A stretch of DNA of 64,000 bases from Anaerovorax odorimutans DSM 5092 (GTDB lineage: Bacteria; Bacillota; Clostridia; Peptostreptococcales; Anaerovoracaceae). Positions 1 to 9,261 of this stretch are shown piece by piece. The translations under genes were made by a program, and so were the position numbers. The stretch is from contig NZ_AUFC01000002.1 of assembly GCF_000426305.1 (NCBI RefSeq), forward strand, positions 186,001-250,000. Reading direction: 5' to 3'. The notes beneath the pieces are model-generated. The model ran no database searches. It had not been told where the DNA came from and saw only the letters and a program-made list of their open reading frames with translations. Within the stretch, counting starts at the first letter, position 1, and every line of letters begins with the position of its first letter.

Positions 1-218
1 GGAACCCTTGACTTAACTTTTTCTACCGTATATTTAACAACTTTTATGTGTTCTTTATCATTAAGTGTTGAAGCTTCTCCTGTAGTACCGCAAATTATGA
101 TTGCATCAGTACCTTCAGAAATTTGCCAGTCAATGAGACTGCTTAGGCTAGGAAAGTCAACTTTACCATCTTTAAATGGAGTAACCATTGCAACTCCCGC
201 ACCCGTGAATAGTGTCAT
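1..218 (-). CDS. dapA: 4-hydroxy-tetrahydrodipicolinate synthase, N-terminal part (cut by window edge)
   Basis: Condenses pyruvate with aspartate semialdehyde, the first step committed to lysine and diaminopimelate. Only the first 72 codons are in the window. They read MTLFTGAGVAMVTPF, followed later by the family motif CGTTGEASTL that holds the substrate-binding Thr-Thr pair of DapA. The ATG is preceded by a GGAAGTG ribosome site. It lies 45 bases downstream of asd on the same strand, so the two form an asd-dapA operon supplying aspartate semialdehyde and then using it. The family assignment is secure. The C-terminal part with the Schiff-base lysine is not visible. Confidence 0.93.
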   Translation of the reverse strand, partial: MTLFTGAGVAMVTPFKDGKVDFPSLSSLIDWQISEGTDAIIICGTTGEASTLNDKEHIKVVKYTVEKVKSRV

Positions 219-263
219 ATAGAGCACTTCCTTTCACTTAATTGGATAATAAAATATGTTAAA

Positions 264-1256
264 TTATTTAATTAGTTTTTCTGCTATTTGAACTGCATTT
301 GTAGCTGCACCTTTTCTGATATTATCCGCTACAACCCACATATTAATTCCGTTTTCCACACTGAAATCTCTTCTTATTCTGCCTACAAATACTTCATTTT
401 TTCCTGCCGCGTCTCTAGCAAGAGGATAAACATTGTTTGCAGGATCATCCTGTACTACAATTCCCGGATAATTTGCTAAAAGAGTCTTAACATCTTCAAT
501 TTCAAATGGTTTTTCAAATTCAACATTTATAGACTCACTATGTGAATCAAATACTGGAACACGAACTGTAGTTGCTGTTACTGCAATAGAGTCATCTCCA
601 AGAATTTTATGTGTTTCATTAATCATTTTCATTTCTTCTTTTGTATATCCGTTCTCAAGGAATACATCAATATGAGGTAAGCAATTTCCTGCAATTGGAT
701 GAGGATATGCTTTCATGATATCATTTCCTTTTAATCCTTCTTTAAGGTCATTAATACCTTTTAATCCTGAACCGGATACTGCTTGATAAGTAGAGTAAAT
801 AACTCGTTTAATTTTATATTTTTCGTGAAGTGGTTTTAATGGTACTACTGCTTGTATTGTTGAGCAATTTGGATTAGCAATTATACCTTTATTCCATGAA
901 ACATCCTCAGGATTTACCTCAGGAACTATTAGAGGTACTTCTTCATTCATTCTCCAAGCACTGCTGTTATCAACTACAATACATCCATGAGCAGCTGCAA
1001 TTGGTGCATACTTTTCACTTGTAGAACCTCCCGCAGAGAATAAAGCAATATCTATTGGTTTATCAAAAGAGTGCTCTGTAAGCTCTTCTACCACGTATTC
1101 TTTTCCTTTAAATGTAACTGTGCTTCCTGCAGACTTTGCAGATGCCATCATATATAGGTTATCAAAAGGGAAATCTCTTTCCTCTAATACCTTTAGGAAT
1201 GTGCTACCTACAAGTCCTGTAGCTCCAACGATTGCCAAATTTGGTTTCTTGTTCAT
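264..1256 (-). CDS. asd: aspartate-semialdehyde dehydrogenase
   Basis: Reduces aspartyl-4-phosphate to aspartate semialdehyde with NADPH, the branch point for lysine/diaminopimelate, threonine and methionine. The 330 residues are full length. Visible features are the nucleotide-binding loop GATGLVG (11-17), the NPNCS motif with the catalytic cysteine at residue 131, and the RVPVFDSHSES motif with the catalytic histidine at 239. The ATG follows a GGAGGG site. It is the upstream gene of an apparent asd-dapA operon transcribed away from ftsK. A weak promoter candidate (TAGCAC, 18 bases, TATAAT) lies in the upstream gap. No anomalies are seen. Confidence 0.97.
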   Translation of the reverse strand: MNKKPNLAIVGATGLVGSTFLKVLEERDFPFDNLYMMASAKSAGSTVTFKGKEYVVEELTEHSFDKPIDIALFSAGGSTSEKYAPIAAAHGCIVVDNSSAWRMNEEVPLIVPEVNPEDVSWNKGIIANPNCSTIQAVVPLKPLHEKYKIKRVIYSTYQAVSGSGLKGINDLKEGLKGNDIMKAYPHPIAGNCLPHIDVFLENGYTKEEMKMINETHKILGDDSIAVTATTVRVPVFDSHSESINVEFEKPFEIEDVKTLLANYPGIVVQDDPANNVYPLARDAAGKNEVFVGRIRRDFSVENGINMWVVADNIRKGAATNAVQIAEKLIK

Positions 1257-1655
1257 TCTTTTGTCCCTCCATTTTTATATAATGTTTTATTATATACTAT
1301 TTTCAGTGCTTTGTGCTACACTTTTTAATAATTTATATAAATTATTAATTAATTTTATAATAAACTAACATATATCATTGTATAAACTTTTATGGTTACT
1401 AAATTGAAATTTATGGTATAATATTTTTGATACGTAAAAAAACAGATATTATGAAAATATAAAATAAAGATAATGGTATAATAAGTTTTTTAATGATTAA
1501 TGTTTCAAATAATTTTTTTAGAATAATAAATTTTATTATGAAAAAGTTGAAAGTTGATTTTCTTATTAGTATATTCAATTATCACTTTAATTGTGATGTT
1601 ATTAAATATAAATAAGTAGATAAAAATTTTTATAAATTTAATGAGGAGCTTATAA
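1257..1655. other. divergent intergenic region between asd and ftsK
   Basis: These 399 bases are extremely AT-rich and hold no convincing gene. They must carry the promoters for asd (leftward) and ftsK (rightward). On the plus strand two TATAAT hexamers occur at 1417-1422 and 1477-1482, each preceded by ATGG, but neither has a good -35 at the right distance. No riboswitch or terminator is recognisable. Confidence 0.5.
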
Positions 1656-4238
1656 ATGGCAGAAACAAAGAAAAAACCAGGCAGACCTCCTGGTTCGAAA
1701 AATAAAGGTAGTTCTAAAACTAAATCTACGGCAAAAGCAAAAGAAGCTTTATTACAAAAAGAAAAAAAGAATAGAATGAAAGATGAAATCTGGTCAATTG
1801 TAATTACAGCAATTGGTTTATTTTTAGTAGTCGCATTACAAACTGAAGCGGCAGGGCAATTGGGACATGCCATAAAAACAATATTGATGGGTACTTTTGG
1901 AGCTGTTGCATATATATTACCTTATTATATGATTGTATATGGCTTTTTACTCTTTACAAAACGTACTGTACATATTGGAAGTCGTTCCGTTGTTTTAGTA
2001 TTTTTAATTTTTTCCATGATTACAATACTTAATTCTGCAAGGTATTTAGGGCATGGAGAAACTGCTCTCTCAGTAAAATATATTATAAAAATGTTCGATG
2101 CAGGAGTAGCAGGAGACAGCGGTGGAGTATTTGGTATGTTTGTGGGATCTCTTTTAATAAAAATAATAGGAATGACTGGATTATACATTCTTACTATTAT
2201 GGCAATTTTAATCTCAATTATGTTAGTTGTTAACACTCCATTTTCACAATTTCTTGATGAAATAAAAGCTAAAAAACAATTAAAAAATGAAGAATTATAT
2301 GTTGAAGATGATGAATATTTTGATGAAAAAGATTTAAATGAAACAAATAATATTTATGAAAACAAAAAAAGAACGAATAAAAATAATAAAGTAAAAAATC
2401 ATCTACCTGATAAATTAGAAATTGGAGGCATGTCTAAAGGACAAAAGAAAATATTAGATTACATGAAAGATGACGCTTTATTTGAAAAACAATCAAATGA
2501 GAATGTTGATATATTAGGAGTAGATGTTATTTCAAATAATATTGAAGAACTGGTAGATGAAAAAGAATACGATAATGATATTATTGTAAATCCGCAAATT
2601 CAAGATTCTACAAAAACAAATGTTGATTCAAAAGATGAACTTGAAAATTTAAAATCTCAATTTCAGCAATTTGAAGAGAAAAATACTGATGTAAATGAAA
2701 ATAAAGAAAAGATTGAGAAAATTTCCAATTCTGAAGCTGCATCAGCTACTTTAAAGCCAGAAGAGCTTAATATACATGAAAAGCCAAAAAAACCATACGA
2801 ATTTCCTAACATAAATTTACTTAACAAAGGTCCTAAAGAAAATAAACTTGGTGAGAATGAAAGTTTAAGAGCTAAGGCAATGAAATTAGAAAAAACATTG
2901 CATGATTTTAATGTAAATGCTAAAGTTATACAAGTTACCAAAGGTCCAGCAGTAACCAGATATGAAATACAACCTAATACAGGCGTAAAGGTAAGCAGTA
3001 TAGTTAGACTTGCCGATGATATTGCACTAAATCTCGAAGCTAAAAGCATTAGATTAGAAGCTCCAATTCCAGGAAAAGCAGCAGTAGGTATCGAGGTTGA
3101 GAATGATAGAGTAAATATGGTTACAATAAGAGAGATAATTGAATCACCAGAATTTAAACATGCGAAATCAAAGATAAGCTTTGCTGTAGGTAAAGATATT
3201 GCTGGAAATTCCATTGTAGCTGACCTTAAAGGAATGCCTCACATGCTCATTGCAGGTTCTACGGGCTCCGGAAAAAGTGTTTGCATAAATAGTATTATAA
3301 TTAGTTTACTTTATAAAGCTAAGCCAGAGGAAGTAAAATTTGTATTAATTGATCCAAAAGTAGTAGAACTTGGGAACTATAATGGTATTCCTCATCTTTT
3401 AATTCCCGTTGTAACAGAGCCTAGTAAAGCTGCAGCAGCATTAAATTGGGCTGTTGCTGAAATGACTGACAGATATAAAAAATTTGCAGAAGAAGGGGTA
3501 AGAGACTTAGAATCTTACAACAAACATGTAAAAGAAAAGAAGGAAGAGGATAAATTTTTACCTCAAATCGTCATTATTATAGATGAACTTGCAGATTTAA
3601 TGATGGCAGCACCATCTCAAGTTGAAGAATCCATATGCAGATTGGCACAAATGGCAAGGGCAGCAGGAATGCATCTCATTGTTGCTACGCAAAGGCCATC
3701 TGTTGATATTATTACAGGAGTTATTAAAGCTAATATCCCGTCGAGAATTGCTTTTGCAGTATCTTCTCAATTTGATTCAAGAACAATTTTAGACATGGCA
3801 GGAGCAGAAAAACTTGTAGGAAAAGGAGACATGCTCTTCAATCCTTTAGGAATGGCAAAACCCCTTCGTGTACAAGGTACTTTTATATCTGATACTGAAG
3901 TGCATAATATTATTGAATTTATAAAAGGGCAAGCTGCAGAAGTTGAATATGCAAACGATGTAATTCATAGTATTGAAAAAGTTCAAACTACATCTAATGA
4001 TGATGATGAAGATCAGCTTCTTCCTGAAGCTATTGAAACTGTAGTTAAAGCTAAACAAGCATCTGTCTCAATGCTTCAAAGAAGATTTAGAATAGGATAT
4101 AACAGAGCTGCAAGATTGGTTGATATTATGGAATCAAGAGGTATTGTAGGTCCGGCAGACGGAAGCAGACCAAGACAAGTATTTATGACAGAAGAAGAAC
4201 TTTTGAATTTAGATAAAGAAGTACAAGCAGAAGAATAA
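1656..4238 (+). CDS. ftsK: DNA translocase FtsK/SpoIIIE
   Basis: Membrane-anchored hexameric ATPase that pumps chromosomal DNA through the closing septum; in spore formers the homologue fills the forespore. Order of parts in 860 residues: a basic N-terminus with an AT-hook-like KKPGRPPGSKNK at about 5-17, about four membrane helices (roughly 45-200), a long acidic and Asn-rich linker (about 215-400), the motor with Walker A GSTGSGKS near 533 and Walker B IIIDELADLM near 640, and a C-terminal gamma winged-helix (about 786-850, QRRFRIGYNRAARLVD) that reads polar KOPS/SRS sequences. GAGGAG lies before the ATG. It is followed 12 bases later by rimO. Whether it is the vegetative FtsK/SftA role or the SpoIIIE role cannot be told; the membrane helices favour SpoIIIE/FtsK over soluble SftA. 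Confidence 0.96.
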   Translation: MAETKKKPGRPPGSKNKGSSKTKSTAKAKEALLQKEKKNRMKDEIWSIVITAIGLFLVVALQTEAAGQLGHAIKTILMGTFGAVAYILPYYMIVYGFLLFTKRTVHIGSRSVVLVFLIFSMITILNSARYLGHGETALSVKYIIKMFDAGVAGDSGGVFGMFVGSLLIKIIGMTGLYILTIMAILISIMLVVNTPFSQFLDEIKAKKQLKNEELYVEDDEYFDEKDLNETNNIYENKKRTNKNNKVKNHLPDKLEIGGMSKGQKKILDYMKDDALFEKQSNENVDILGVDVISNNIEELVDEKEYDNDIIVNPQIQDSTKTNVDSKDELENLKSQFQQFEEKNTDVNENKEKIEKISNSEAASATLKPEELNIHEKPKKPYEFPNINLLNKGPKENKLGENESLRAKAMKLEKTLHDFNVNAKVIQVTKGPAVTRYEIQPNTGVKVSSIVRLADDIALNLEAKSIRLEAPIPGKAAVGIEVENDRVNMVTIREIIESPEFKHAKSKISFAVGKDIAGNSIVADLKGMPHMLIAGSTGSGKSVCINSIIISLLYKAKPEEVKFVLIDPKVVELGNYNGIPHLLIPVVTEPSKAAAALNWAVAEMTDRYKKFAEEGVRDLESYNKHVKEKKEEDKFLPQIVIIIDELADLMMAAPSQVEESICRLAQMARAAGMHLIVATQRPSVDIITGVIKANIPSRIAFAVSSQFDSRTILDMAGAEKLVGKGDMLFNPLGMAKPLRVQGTFISDTEVHNIIEFIKGQAAEVEYANDVIHSIEKVQTTSNDDDEDQLLPEAIETVVKAKQASVSMLQRRFRIGYNRAARLVDIMESRGIVGPADGSRPRQVFMTEEELLNLDKEVQAEE

Positions 4239-4250
4239 TAGGAGAATTAA

Positions 4251-5567
4251 ATGAAAATCTATATTGAAACACTGGGATGTCCCAAAAACGTTGAGGACTC
4301 TGAAACAGCTGGGGGGATTTTAGAGAGAGCAGGTCATGAGATTATAAATAATCCAAAAGCTGCCAATGCTATTATAGTAAACACGTGTGGATTTATTAAT
4401 GATGCAAAGAAAGAATCTATTGATAGAATTTTTGATATGGCAGAATATAAACAAAATGATAAATTATTGATAGTATCAGGTTGTTTATCCCAGAGATATG
4501 GGGAAGAACTATATAACGAAATGCCGGAAGTGGATATTTTTATGGGTGTAAATGATTATGAAAAACTACCTCAAATATTAAAAAACTACAATCAAGGTAA
4601 AAGGGAAAAACATTTCAGTGATTATGAAAAAATTTATAAAGAAAGAGGTGAGCGAAAACTTATTACACCTAATTATAGTGCAACATTAAAAATTTCAGAA
4701 GGCTGCGATAATATATGTGCTTACTGTGTTATTCCATTGATAAGAGGTTCATACAGAAGCCGTAAAAAGGAGGATATTTTAAAAGAAGCAAAAAAGCTTT
4801 CAGAGAACGGATGCAGGGAACTTATTTTAATAGCACAAGATACCACTGCTTATGGCATTGATCTATATGGTGAATACAAACTAGCTTCTTTAGTAAAAGA
4901 ACTTTGTAAAATAGCGGGTATAAAGTGGATTAGACTTATGTACTGCTATGAAGACAGAATAACAGATGAGCTGATAAAGGTTATGGCTGAAGAAAAAAAA
5001 GTTTGTCATTATATTGATATACCAATTCAACATTCGACAGACAAAATTCTAAAAGCAATGAATAGAAGATCTACAAATTCTTCAATTTTAAATACTATTA
5101 AAAAATTAAGAAAAGCTATACCTGACATTCATATCCGTACAACTTTAATAACTGGTTTTCCAGGAGAAGATGATGATGATTTTGAGCAGCTTGCAGATTT
5201 TGTTCAAGATATGAAATTTGAAAGATTGGGCGTCTTTCATTATTCAAAAGAAGAAGGAACTCCTGCTGCAAAAATGGAAGGACAGGTAAGTGAAGATATA
5301 AAAATTAGAAGAAAAGAAGCTCTTATGACTATGCAACTTGACATATCTTTAACTTCAAATCAAAGTAAACTTGATAAAGTAATTGAAGTAATTGTGGAAG
5401 AAAAAGATGAAGATGGCAGCTATATAGGAAGAAGCAGATATGATGCTCCTGAAATTGACAATTCAGTAATTTTCACATCTAAAAAAAATTTGTTACCCGG
5501 AGACATTGTAAATGTAAAAATAATTGACGCCTTTGACTATGACCTTGTGGGGGAAATGGAGATTTAA
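4251..5567 (+). CDS. rimO: ribosomal protein S12 methylthiotransferase
   Basis: Radical-SAM enzyme that adds a methylthio group to the conserved aspartate of ribosomal protein S12. The 438 residues contain the N-terminal cluster-binding UPF0004 domain (Cys10, Cys46, Cys78), the radical-SAM CxxxCxxC motif at Cys152, Cys156 and Cys159, and a C-terminal TRAM domain (about 375-438). The N-terminus IYIETLGCPKN is typical of RimO rather than MiaB. It sits 12 bases behind ftsK and 1 base ahead of pgsA, so these genes are probably one transcript. The order ftsK-rimO-pgsA-cinA-recA is common in Clostridia. Confidence 0.96.
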   Translation: MKIYIETLGCPKNVEDSETAGGILERAGHEIINNPKAANAIIVNTCGFINDAKKESIDRIFDMAEYKQNDKLLIVSGCLSQRYGEELYNEMPEVDIFMGVNDYEKLPQILKNYNQGKREKHFSDYEKIYKERGERKLITPNYSATLKISEGCDNICAYCVIPLIRGSYRSRKKEDILKEAKKLSENGCRELILIAQDTTAYGIDLYGEYKLASLVKELCKIAGIKWIRLMYCYEDRITDELIKVMAEEKKVCHYIDIPIQHSTDKILKAMNRRSTNSSILNTIKKLRKAIPDIHIRTTLITGFPGEDDDDFEQLADFVQDMKFERLGVFHYSKEEGTPAAKMEGQVSEDIKIRRKEALMTMQLDISLTSNQSKLDKVIEVIVEEKDEDGSYIGRSRYDAPEIDNSVIFTSKKNLLPGDIVNVKIIDAFDYDLVGEMEI

Positions 5568-5568
5568 T

Positions 5569-6099
5569 ATGAATTTACCTAATAAACTTACTTTACTTAG
5601 AATTATTCTTATACCAATATTTATAGTATTACTTATGATGGGATATTATTATATTTCAGCGGTAATTTTTATTGTTGCATCAGCAACCGATGCTTTAGAT
5701 GGGCATATTGCAAGAAAATATAATTTGATAACAAACTTTGGGAAATTAATGGATCCTCTTGCTGACAAGCTTTTGGTAGTGTCAGCATTAGTTTGTCTTG
5801 TTCAGCTTGGAGATGTTCCTGGTTGGATGGTTATTATTATTCTAGCAAGAGAGTTCACCATAACTGCACTGCGTTCAGTGGCAGCAAGCGAAGGTATAGT
5901 AATTGCAGCCGGAAAATCCGGAAAACTAAAAACTGTTTTTCAAATGGTTGCCATTACAGCACTTCTTTTAAAAAACTGGCCATTTGTATATATTAATATT
6001 CCTTTTGCAACGATAATGCTTTGGGCAGCACTAATTATGACCATATATTCAGGAATTGAATATATGATAAAAAATAAATCTGTATTTAGTATGAAATAA
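5569..6099 (+). CDS. pgsA: CDP-diacylglycerol--glycerol-3-phosphate 3-phosphatidyltransferase
   Basis: Membrane enzyme making phosphatidylglycerol phosphate, the first step to phosphatidylglycerol and cardiolipin. With the start MNLPNKLTLLR it has 176 residues. The CDP-alcohol phosphotransferase signature is complete: Asp41, Asp44-Gly45, Ala48-Arg49, Gly58, Asp62 and Asp66. Several hydrophobic helices surround it. I chose the ATG at 5569 because it follows a GGAG site and the family start NLPNKLT; an in-frame ATG at 5524 would overlap rimO by 44 bases without support. It is co-oriented with cinA, 16 bases downstream. Confidence 0.95.
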   Translation: MNLPNKLTLLRIILIPIFIVLLMMGYYYISAVIFIVASATDALDGHIARKYNLITNFGKLMDPLADKLLVVSALVCLVQLGDVPGWMVIIILAREFTITALRSVAASEGIVIAAGKSGKLKTVFQMVAITALLLKNWPFVYINIPFATIMLWAALIMTIYSGIEYMIKNKSVFSMK

Positions 6100-6115
6100 T
6101 GATTGGAGGAATCAA

Positions 6116-7357
6116 ATGAAATCAGCAATTTTAAGTGTTGGTACTGAAATCTTATTTGGTCAAATTATTAATACAAACTCCGTATATCTTTCAAAACATT
6201 TAAATATGCTGGGTATAGATGTGATGTATCATTATACTGTAGGCGATAATCCTAAAAGACTTGAAGAAATGATAAAACAAGCATTTACAGACTGTGATTT
6301 AATTATTACATCAGGAGGCCTTGGACCAACCCAGGATGATTTAACAAAAGAAATTGCAGCAAAAGCATTAAATGATGAATTAATATTAAATGAAACTGCT
6401 ATGCAATGGATTGAAAACTACTTTAAAAAGCTTAACAGAGAAATGACTGAAAATAATAAAAAACAAGCTTATATGCCATCAAGGGCAACGGTCTTTCAAA
6501 ATGATGCAGGAACTGCGCCTGGGTTTGCATTAGAAGAAAACGGTAAAATTATAATTTGTCTTCCTGGACCTCCAAGAGAAATGACAAGAATGTTTGATCT
6601 TAAAGTAAAGCCATATTTAGAAAAAAAATCACAAGGCACTATTTATTATAAAATGATTAGAACTTTTGGTATAGGTGAATCAGCATTAGAAACAGCATTG
6701 GAAGACTTAATTAATGATCAAACAGATCCAACATTGGCAACATATGCGAAAGAAGGTGAGGCATGCCTTAGAATAGCATCAAAGAAAAACACACTAAAAG
6801 AAGCGAAGCAGTCAGTAGAGAATATGTTAGAAACTGTAAAAGAAAGAATAGAGAAATATATATTCAGCTATGATGATGAAAATTTCCATGAAGTAGTTGC
6901 AAAGAAACTTTTAGATAACAATATTAGTATATCTTGTGCAGAATCTTGTACAGGTGGACTGTTTTCTCAGAGAATGACTGATATACCAGGTATTTCAGCA
7001 ATTTTTGACAGAGGTATTGTAACTTACAGTAATAAGGCAAAAATGGATGAATTAGGTGTGAAATCTGAAACTCTCCAAAAATATGGAGCGGTAAGTGAAG
7101 AAACAGCAATTGAAATGGCAGAAGGTTTAAAAAAAGTAAGCAGAAGCAGGCTTTGCATTTCTGTTACCGGCGTTGCCGGACCTGATGGCGGTACAGAAGA
7201 AAAACCAGTGGGACTTGTTTATATTTGCGCAATTCTAGATGAGAAAAGAATTTGTAAAGAATTTAGAATGAGAAATATAAACAGACAATGGAATAGGAAT
7301 TATTCGGTGTTGTGTATGTTAGATATGATCAATAAATTGATCGAAAGAAGTATATAA
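6116..7357 (+). CDS. cinA: CinA family protein: MoCF-like domain plus nicotinamide-nucleotide amidase
   Basis: Two-domain protein of 413 residues. The N-terminal MoCF/COG1058 domain (about 1-165, with SGGLGPTQDD and LPGPPREM) is associated with ADP-ribose pyrophosphatase activity in some homologues. The C-terminal PncC domain (about 255-405, with SCAESCTGG and SVTGVAGPDGG) deamidates nicotinamide mononucleotide for NAD salvage. GGAGG stands before the ATG. As in many Firmicutes it lies upstream of recA, but here a lipoprotein gene separates the two. Function in competence is historical and not implied by the sequence. Confidence 0.94.
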   Translation: MKSAILSVGTEILFGQIINTNSVYLSKHLNMLGIDVMYHYTVGDNPKRLEEMIKQAFTDCDLIITSGGLGPTQDDLTKEIAAKALNDELILNETAMQWIENYFKKLNREMTENNKKQAYMPSRATVFQNDAGTAPGFALEENGKIIICLPGPPREMTRMFDLKVKPYLEKKSQGTIYYKMIRTFGIGESALETALEDLINDQTDPTLATYAKEGEACLRIASKKNTLKEAKQSVENMLETVKERIEKYIFSYDDENFHEVVAKKLLDNNISISCAESCTGGLFSQRMTDIPGISAIFDRGIVTYSNKAKMDELGVKSETLQKYGAVSEETAIEMAEGLKKVSRSRLCISVTGVAGPDGGTEEKPVGLVYICAILDEKRICKEFRMRNINRQWNRNYSVLCMLDMINKLIERSI

Positions 7358-7394
7358 ATTATTTTCGTAAATAATAAGGGGGAAGCAAATTACT

Positions 7395-8906
7395 ATGAAG
7401 AAAAAATTAGCAATTGCTATAATTTTAGCGTTAATATTAGGATTATTTTCAGGATGTTCACAATCAGAAATTGGATATTTCAAATTGAATAATGATATAC
7501 AAGATAATAGTTATGAAGTTAAGGGTAATGTAGATCTTACTTACAATAAAAAAGCTGTTAATGATTATTTTACCAAATTTTTAAAAGATACATATGGTGA
7601 ATATTATGAAGAAGAAGATAATCCATTTAATGAGATTAACTTTGATGGAACTATAACTCTTAATTATAACGGTAAAATCAGTTATAACAAAATGTATGCA
7701 GATCTTAAATTAGAATTAAATATTGAGAATAGTACCATTGACTTAGGAAGAATTATTATAGATTCTGATGATGGTTTATATGTAACAAAGGATTCTATTA
7801 TTGGTCTTTTAAAAGTTGCTAAAATTTTAGATACAAATGAAGAAGGACAGATGTATACACAAAGAGTAGAAAATGAATTAAACGAATTATTAAAAGAAGA
7901 TAGTTATATTAATATTTATGAAGGTTATGAAGATTATGAATTAGTTCATTTTAATTCTTTATCAAACAAAAATTTACTGAAGGATAAAGAAATGGAATTT
8001 TTTAAATCCGCTTTCAAAAATTATTCTTCAGGTCTTATAACTGACTATTCTAAAGGGTATAAATTATCTGCAACATTGCAACAGATAGGAGATACTCTGG
8101 TTGAAACATTAGATTATATTTTAAATAACGAAGATGATTTTTTTGAATCACTTAAAATTTATAAAGATAATCTTAATACAGAAATAGATAATGAAAATAT
8201 AAATAATTATATAAAAGACATTCTATCAGAACTTGAAGAAAATAAAATAGAATTTAGAAATAACCTTATTATGTTTAAAGACGGTATTGAAATGGGTATG
8301 GAAAGCGACATGTTTTCTGATTTTAAAAATTCTTCATTCAACTCAGAGATTAATAGTACTAAAAACGGATTTGAAATTACTACAACTTTAAATATTGTAG
8401 CAGAGGGAAAAACATTATTTAATATTTCTGAAAATGCAACAATAATACCAAAAGAGATAAATAATGAAACACCTAAAACATCTTCAATATCTATAGAAGA
8501 AATAGAAAAAAAATTAAATGAAATTAATAACGAAATAAGGCCTGTAATAAGCGCTGAAATAACATTGGATTCTTATGACGATACTGCTTGGATAGATTAC
8601 TATAGATCTGGCAATGGAGCATTTTGGTGCAGTGATTTAGATGATTATGATTATTTAGATTATAAATATAAGAATGGTAGAATTCTCTTACCTGTAAGAA
8701 ATATTTGTGAAAGTTTTGGAGAAGAAGTAAAATGGGATAAGAAAAATAAAAAAGCATATATAAAGAAAGATGGGAAAGATATTTATTTAGATGGAATTTT
8801 TGATAATGATACTTATTTTATTAAAATTCGTGAATTAGAAAAACTTAACTATAAAGTTGAATATGAAAAAGAAGAAGATTTTGAAATCATTAATATTACA
8901 AAATAA
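7395..8906 (+). CDS. lipoprotein with C-terminal copper-amine-oxidase-N-like domain
   Basis: Secreted, lipid-anchored protein of 503 residues with no assigned enzyme activity. The signal peptide ends in the lipobox LFSGC (Cys21). Residues 30 to about 360 are an acidic, Asn-rich region without a motif I recognise. Roughly 390-503 resemble the Cu_amine_oxidN1 stalk domain frequent in clostridial surface proteins (ILLPVRNICESFGEEVKWD, followed by a hydrophobic beta-rich end). This domain does not imply amine oxidase activity. AAGGGGGAAG precedes the start, and a strong terminator follows. It interrupts the usual cinA-recA adjacency. Confidence 0.7.
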   Translation: MKKKLAIAIILALILGLFSGCSQSEIGYFKLNNDIQDNSYEVKGNVDLTYNKKAVNDYFTKFLKDTYGEYYEEEDNPFNEINFDGTITLNYNGKISYNKMYADLKLELNIENSTIDLGRIIIDSDDGLYVTKDSIIGLLKVAKILDTNEEGQMYTQRVENELNELLKEDSYINIYEGYEDYELVHFNSLSNKNLLKDKEMEFFKSAFKNYSSGLITDYSKGYKLSATLQQIGDTLVETLDYILNNEDDFFESLKIYKDNLNTEIDNENINNYIKDILSELEENKIEFRNNLIMFKDGIEMGMESDMFSDFKNSSFNSEINSTKNGFEITTTLNIVAEGKTLFNISENATIIPKEINNETPKTSSISIEEIEKKLNEINNEIRPVISAEITLDSYDDTAWIDYYRSGNGAFWCSDLDDYDYLDYKYKNGRILLPVRNICESFGEEVKWDKKNKKAYIKKDGKDIYLDGIFDNDTYFIKIRELEKLNYKVEYEKEEDFEIINITK

Positions 8907-8923
8907 TAGAAAAATTAGTTTAT

Positions 8924-8950
8924 ACCGCTTCTTAAATGGAGCGGTTTTAT
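8924..8950 (+). terminator. rho-independent terminator after the lipoprotein gene
   Basis: Perfect ACCGCT/AGCGGT stem (8924-8929 with 8940-8945), a 10-base loop and a following TTTTATT run. It ends the ftsK-to-lipoprotein transcript and isolates recA. Confidence 0.8.
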
Positions 8951-9110
8951 TAACTAATAGACTAATTATTATATAAAAATTAAAAACAATTTTATGTAAA
9001 ATATTTACAAATTCAAATAAATATAGTATTCTTATTTTATTATTTAAGTATAAGAATATCATAAAAAATATCTACTGAAAATTAACATGCATTTTGATAA
9101 AAAAAAACAC

Positions 9111-9140
9111 TTGACCTTGTTAATTCAATAAGGTATGATT
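9111..9140 (+). promoter_or_regulatory. recA promoter
   Basis: TTGACC (9111-9116), 18 bases, TATGAT (9135-9140). It is a good sigma-A match lying directly before the LexA-type operator, about 120 bases ahead of the recA start. The rest of the gap 8951-9261 holds no gene. Confidence 0.75.
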
Positions 9141-9167
9141 ATGTCAGAACAAATGTTCTGACATAAG
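9140..9167. promoter_or_regulatory. SOS box (LexA operator) upstream of recA
   Basis: The Firmicutes LexA consensus GAACnnnnGTTC occurs at 9148-9159. It is the centre of a perfect 28-base palindrome with 12-base arms (TTATGTCAGAAC, AAAT, GTTCTGACATAA). It touches the last base of the -10 box, so a bound repressor would cover the transcription start. This implies damage-inducible recA. Confidence 0.9.
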
Positions 9168-9261
9168 TGAGTAATGTAGATTAAGTTTCATAGAATATTG
9201 CATTAATGTGCTGGTGAAAATTAAAGTATTTAATATAATATAAATTAATGGAGGTTACAGG

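Noticed and set aside
2663-3214. 183-codon open frame antisense to ftsK
   Set aside because: It mirrors the well-defined FtsK reading frame, has no ribosome site and gives a Ser/Leu/Phe-rich sequence typical of reverse reading.
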